From Fibrobacterales bacterium Fibro_02 (GTDB taxonomy: Bacteria; Fibrobacterota; Fibrobacteria; Fibrobacterales; Fibrobacteraceae): a DNA stretch of 43,006 nucleotides. The notes under the pieces were generated by a model, which made no database searches, was not told the DNA's origin, and saw only the letters and a program-made list of their open reading frames with translations. The translations under genes and the position numbers were made by a program. Each line of letters starts with the position of its first letter. Positions within the stretch are counted from its first letter, which is position 1. The stretch is taken from NCBI GenBank assembly GCA_001603905.1, contig LVAE01000006.1:1-43006 (forward strand). Direction: 5' to 3'. Shown one piece after another: positions 40,801-43,006 of the stretch.

Positions 40801-41981
40801 ATGCCAAGAGGAACACGACGGGGCTCGAGTACAACAGGCAGCGCTACAATAACGAACGCTATGTGCTCCTGGGCGAGCCGGTCGTTAGCATGCCCAAGAG
40901 TGAACTGAAGGTGACTCTCGATACTCCTCTGGATACGATCAAGGCGCTCGACAAGATGCACCTGTCGGGAACGGTGTCGGATATGGACGATGGTTATATT
41001 GATCTGGTCTTGCGCGAAGGTCGCATCGAAAAGGTGCTTGACTTGCAGGTCATCAGTGATAAAACGGGCGAAAATGATTCGATGAACATCTTCTACGACG
41101 GACCGCTTGTGTATTCCGAAAAGGTTCCCGTGAAGTCGGGGCGCTTCGAGACGGAATTCGTGACGCCGCGAAAGATTTCTTCGGGTGATACGGCGGCTGA
41201 ATTCAGTGCCTGGGCGTATTCCAGCAACAAGGGTGTCGTGGGTCGCCTGTGGCAGCGCAACCTGAATATTGGTGGACTTTCAGAGTTTGCCTCGGAACTG
41301 CATGATACGGTTCCGCCGGCAATCCAGATTCAGTCCTGCTATCTGGGAAACAATGTGACTTCCTTTGCCGACGGTGAAACGCTCAAGCTGCAGACTCCCG
41401 CGTGCCTGCAGGTGATTATTGAGGATTCTACGGCGCTTGATTTCAGGGAACAGGCCGATGAGGGTATTTCTTTCGAAGTGGTCGGTGTGCAGGATCCGTT
41501 CCATCCGTGGCCGTACCTGGAGCAGAATTCCAAGCGTGCCAAGTTGCGCATGAACTTTACCTCGGAACAGTATCCGGCGGGTACTTATGTGTTCCGCGTC
41601 CGCGCCATGGACGTGCTTGACAATGTTCAGATCAAGACCGTGAATGTCGAAATTACCGACAATTTAGATGCGGGCCTTGCCGATGTGTTCAATGCTCCGA
41701 ATCCGATGGGCAAGAAGGGGACGACCTTCTATTTCAAGAACCTGGTGATGGATTCCGAACTGTCAAAGGTGAATATCTTTATCTACAACCAGAACGGCAA
41801 GCTGGTCAAGGTCTTGAAGGATGCCGTTTCGGGTGTGACGCATTGGGACGGCCGCGACAATCATGGACGCCCCTTGGCTAACGGCCTTTATCATTACGTG
41901 GTTCGCAGCGAAGTCTCTTCGAAGGCGAAATCGGGTAAAAAGACTTGGACTAAAAAACAGAAACTCTTAATTTCGAGGTAA
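37866..41981 (+). CDS. porU: PorU-like C25-family peptidase of the type IX secretion system
   Basis: The 1371-residue protein has a signal peptide (1-20, ending SFAR) after a GTG start. Residues 20-630 are beta-rich. Residues 636-1020 form a gingipain-type (C25) caspase-fold peptidase with catalytic H880 in YFGHGSK and C914 in GSFSCTVGR, 34 residues apart as in gingipains. A conserved VLLAGGGHYDY lies upstream of these. The C-terminus has a FlgD-like Ig domain from about residue 1270 (FNAPNPMGKKGTTFYF, THWDGRDNHGRPLANGLYHY). PorU is the sortase that removes the C-terminal signal of type IX cargo and attaches it to the surface. No porV is seen next door. Upstream TACTAT suggests a leaderless start. 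The gene is followed after 4 nt by a membrane protein gene. Confidence 0.88.
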   Translation: MKSFLAFLLLALVVVSPSFARVVEDSRSRFILEDVVLESTVHACDSLDSRGGKFVPEGAAYLDGNLMPFRYYRVALPTKDRPEVSVKDISTVALGKPLCKEGPMGTTDSLRFVPVDVSTPFFRDGLWMTDIRVPLYVRNGSSVSLRKKFKVSVTFQGSANGVNPGKRAVSRVLNGKGAARFGVSRSGAMKALRKEANSSAADVNFIASIQVGDKNVATFSEDGLYAVDFKTIRNTLLLLQRQSDLDGIPVERLCVYGASPDTLSDMGPGEEARLPNHIFEIPIEVRDHTPGSNSSSPDGIFNDGDTLVFVGYGNAFWKRCDREDKFFLNGKMDYFHSYSPYSFYQNFLFGYKDAGKGLRMSDVVKTPSGQGKDVKWMRYVRAEKEALLRDSYFGKSLDWETSTGKEWFWMWHCRFDSTTVSVNMTETSRLPGLVSGGKEYVAISYFPYRSIFSGTAVQVNDQVKKMDFSGFDYEARMDQIRFSFDVNGNTVDRLDMTLMPGGNFRMDSPGLAESGNQYTLTMLPNALQYDRFDGYTVAYQWTPVVDSAEWLLPGSVSGVINVPAPSGTRIMKFVDLRPVGLLSVSGGVAKDSVSANEDVRYLAVREGAYRSGLKVEALPFRNDGVLKDLSRPNSKLEYLIIAPDEFLEPAVALASFRSGGSSVQSFATSVVSAQDIYRSYTAGRVSPVAIRNYISYVYSVCPNLQYVLLAGGGHYDYRGITGRLGTSYLPPFEKEDAVVEDFFGILDSGEVCQYGKYDLDLAVGRLPVNSVTEFAQYIKKAKDYDSVGVMDYSDWRSSLLFAADDAVNSGHTDGEPHTRYQETVARMIDSLSVDRGYRWNMRKVYLLDYVEDAAGQKKDAAEALLDFLNQGALFSVYFGHGSKTDWASEGLLKPSYLSKIYNEGRYTILGSFSCTVGRFDEGISRSLSEEFLLAPSAGSINSVGASRETFATYNVAFGTQLLEEALLNEAGTIGLAFLNAKRNTTGLEYNRQRYNNERYVLLGEPVVSMPKSELKVTLDTPLDTIKALDKMHLSGTVSDMDDGYIDLVLREGRIEKVLDLQVISDKTGENDSMNIFYDGPLVYSEKVPVKSGRFETEFVTPRKISSGDTAAEFSAWAYSSNKGVVGRLWQRNLNIGGLSEFASELHDTVPPAIQIQSCYLGNNVTSFADGETLKLQTPACLQVIIEDSTALDFREQADEGISFEVVGVQDPFHPWPYLEQNSKRAKLRMNFTSEQYPAGTYVFRVRAMDVLDNVQIKTVNVEITDNLDAGLADVFNAPNPMGKKGTTFYFKNLVMDSELSKVNIFIYNQNGKLVKVLKDAVSGVTHWDGRDNHGRPLANGLYHYVVRSEVSSKAKSGKKTWTKKQKLLISR

Positions 41982-41985
41982 TTAT

Positions 41986-42891
41986 ATGGATTTGAGGGAA
42001 AAGCCTGGAAAGATTCAGACTTTTTTGGAATGGATGCTACGCTTTAGGCTAATCGCCGTTGTCGCGATGGTGGTGGCTACCGTTTCTTTTGTGGCGACCA
42101 ACTGGCAGGAGATGGTTTCTCCGTCGCTTGCTGCGTCCGAATCGTTCGGAATGTGGTTTGCCAACATTGAATCGGTGCAGAGCCTCTGGTCGAGCTCCCG
42201 CTTTATCGCTGTGGCTGCCCTTGCCTGCGTCGTGATGTTTGCTGTCTTTGGCGGTGTTCGCGGAGCAATCGCTTCGGTGGTGGCTGCGGCCCTTTCGTTT
42301 GTGGCCCTTTATGTGATGGGCGGCAGCGAGTCGATGCCCCTGCCGATGTTTGGCGCCTTAACTCTGGTCGCCCTGGTGATGCTGCTTTTTGTAAAGCTCT
42401 CTGTGGCTTGCGGCTTGTTCCCGTTCGTGCTTTCGTGGCTGTTCCTGACCGGACTCTTCGCGGTCTTGCCGCAGATGGTGGAACCTTCGTGGCTGTTGTG
42501 GGCCGTTCTTTCGGCCTTCGGTTTTGCGTCGGCTATGGTTCTGTCTGCTGTGGCGGGTAAGCATCTGGGTGCGGGGGACCCGCAGGCGGGTGCGTTGCTC
42601 AAGGCTGCAAAGCAGCTGATGACTCCCGTGTTGGTTGGCTCGCTTTTGCTCATCGCGGCAATTGCGTTCGATATGCCGGCAGATGCTACTGAAGCGGGCG
42701 CGGCTGCTCCGTCTGTGACTTCGAACATTCCGGGTGCGCTGCTTTACTTCGTGGTGTTTAATGCCTGGTTCTTCGCCTTCCTTTTCCCGACGGCCTCCTT
42801 TGCCCCGTGGGAACGCCTGCGCTCCGGTACGCGCCGCGTAGAAATGAAGGACAAGAAGAAGCCCGCTGCCAAGTCCAAGAAGAAAAAATAA
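41986..42891 (+). CDS. Multi-pass membrane protein of unknown function
   Basis: The 301-residue protein has about eight hydrophobic helices and ends in a lysine-rich cytoplasmic tail (KDKKKPAAKSKKKK). I recognise no transporter motif. GAGG with 8-nt spacing precedes the ATG, and the start is only 4 nt after the PorU-like stop, so the two are very likely co-transcribed. A role in the type IX machinery or envelope biogenesis is possible on context alone. Confidence 0.65.
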   Translation: MDLREKPGKIQTFLEWMLRFRLIAVVAMVVATVSFVATNWQEMVSPSLAASESFGMWFANIESVQSLWSSSRFIAVAALACVVMFAVFGGVRGAIASVVAAALSFVALYVMGGSESMPLPMFGALTLVALVMLLFVKLSVACGLFPFVLSWLFLTGLFAVLPQMVEPSWLLWAVLSAFGFASAMVLSAVAGKHLGAGDPQAGALLKAAKQLMTPVLVGSLLLIAAIAFDMPADATEAGAAAPSVTSNIPGALLYFVVFNAWFFAFLFPTASFAPWERLRSGTRRVEMKDKKKPAAKSKKKK

Positions 42892-42928
42892 CGCGGTTGC
42901 ATTTATAACTGGACCGCCGAGTTGAATA

Positions 42929-42945
42929 AGAAAAAGCCCCGTGCA
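42929..42945 (+). terminator. Left half of a terminator hairpin interrupted by an insertion element
   Basis: AAAAAGCCCCGTGCA has the left-arm form of the thiD/typA terminator at 31815. Its expected partner arm GCACGGGG-TTTTT is absent; instead IS-like sequence begins at 42947. The partner arm should lie beyond the right window edge if an element split the hairpin. Confidence 0.5.
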
Positions 42946-42946
42946 T

Positions 42947-43006
42947 TGAACTGAACCCAAAAAGTTGGACAGTTTAAAGTTAGGATAAAACAGCATTATG
43001 AGTCCG
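42947..43006 (+). mobile_element. Left end of an IS3-family insertion sequence (cut by window edge)
   Basis: From 42947 the sequence reads TGAACTGAACCCAAAAAG followed by TTGGACA, the typical left terminal repeat of IS3/IS150-group elements (TG start, CCC and AAAGTTGGAC core). An ATG at 42998, preceded by AGGA, would start the orfA helix-turn-helix protein; only three codons (MSP) are visible. Transposase and right end are beyond the window, so family assignment rests on the terminus alone. Confidence 0.7.

Noticed and set aside
39534..40961. 475-codon open frame on the minus strand
   Set aside because: It is antisense to the PorU-like peptidase domain; no motif or ribosome-binding site.

Overview
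The window reads as a chromosomal segment of a Gram-negative, diderm bacterium of the Fibrobacter / FCB type. This assignment is inferred from gene content. The indicators are a PorU-like type IX secretion peptidase with a FlgD-like C-terminus, several lipoproteins, a serine-rich-linker GH53 galactanase typical of plant-fibre degraders, a GLUG-repeat surface protein, an SUMF1-type exported protein, a MetX-MetW fusion, and DUF3943 and DUF4321 proteins. No 16S or other definitive marker is present. Coding density is high. No tRNA, rRNA or CRISPR array was seen, and no gene-free stretch exceeds 300 bases.

Layout. 1-2.6 kb: a phosphate module on the minus strand, with a PiT transporter carrying a PhoU-like tail followed by a PhoB-like response regulator that runs off the window. 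It is preceded by an array of about six 11-bp TTTAC repeats that looks like a PHO box. 2.7-4.2 kb: an AbiEi/AbiEii type IV toxin-antitoxin operon with a perfect 11-bp inverted repeat at its promoter and ribosome-binding site. 4.4-8.4 kb: a plus-strand redox cluster with a CMD-CMD-cupin lipoprotein, an exported SUMF1-flavodoxin fusion, a flavin-reductase-like protein and a DUF4405 membrane protein. 8.4-9.7 kb: a decayed-looking patch with a 5'-truncated SMR gene and two orphan proteins. 9.8-12.5 kb: tatA-tatC, an FMN reductase and a UlaG-like metallo-hydrolase. 12.6-19.3 kb, minus strand: CDF transporter, DUF3943 protein, DUF4321-gatA, and a methyltransferase overlapping ung.

19.3-22 kb: a GH53 lipoprotein and a probable outer-membrane protein with a 51-bp in-frame tandem repeat. 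22.1-25.8 kb: a probable operon of chorismate mutase, prephenate dehydrogenase with ACT domain, a catalytically divergent EPSP-synthase-like protein and NAD kinase. 25.9-31.8 kb: GLUG protein, MetX-MetW fusion, a 76-bp tandem duplication, yicC and thiD. 31.9-36.2 kb: typA/bipA, a degenerate receiver protein, a lamin-tail lipoprotein and a GGQ release-factor-like protein. 36.2-42.9 kb: a plus-strand envelope run of lipoprotein, secreted protein, the 1371-residue PorU-like peptidase and a membrane protein. The last 60 bases look like the left end of an IS3-family element inserted into the loop of a terminator hairpin.

Expression signals. Four gene pairs are joined by TAATG stop-start overlaps. 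Several genes have no Shine-Dalgarno sequence but carry a TAnnTT hexamer ending 6-9 nt before the start codon, which suggests leaderless transcripts. The most striking case is the mirror-image pair at 19269-19326. The strongest candidates for something new are the exported SUMF1-flavodoxin cluster, the EPSP-synthase-like protein without catalytic residues, the PorU neighbourhood and the leaderless promoter class.
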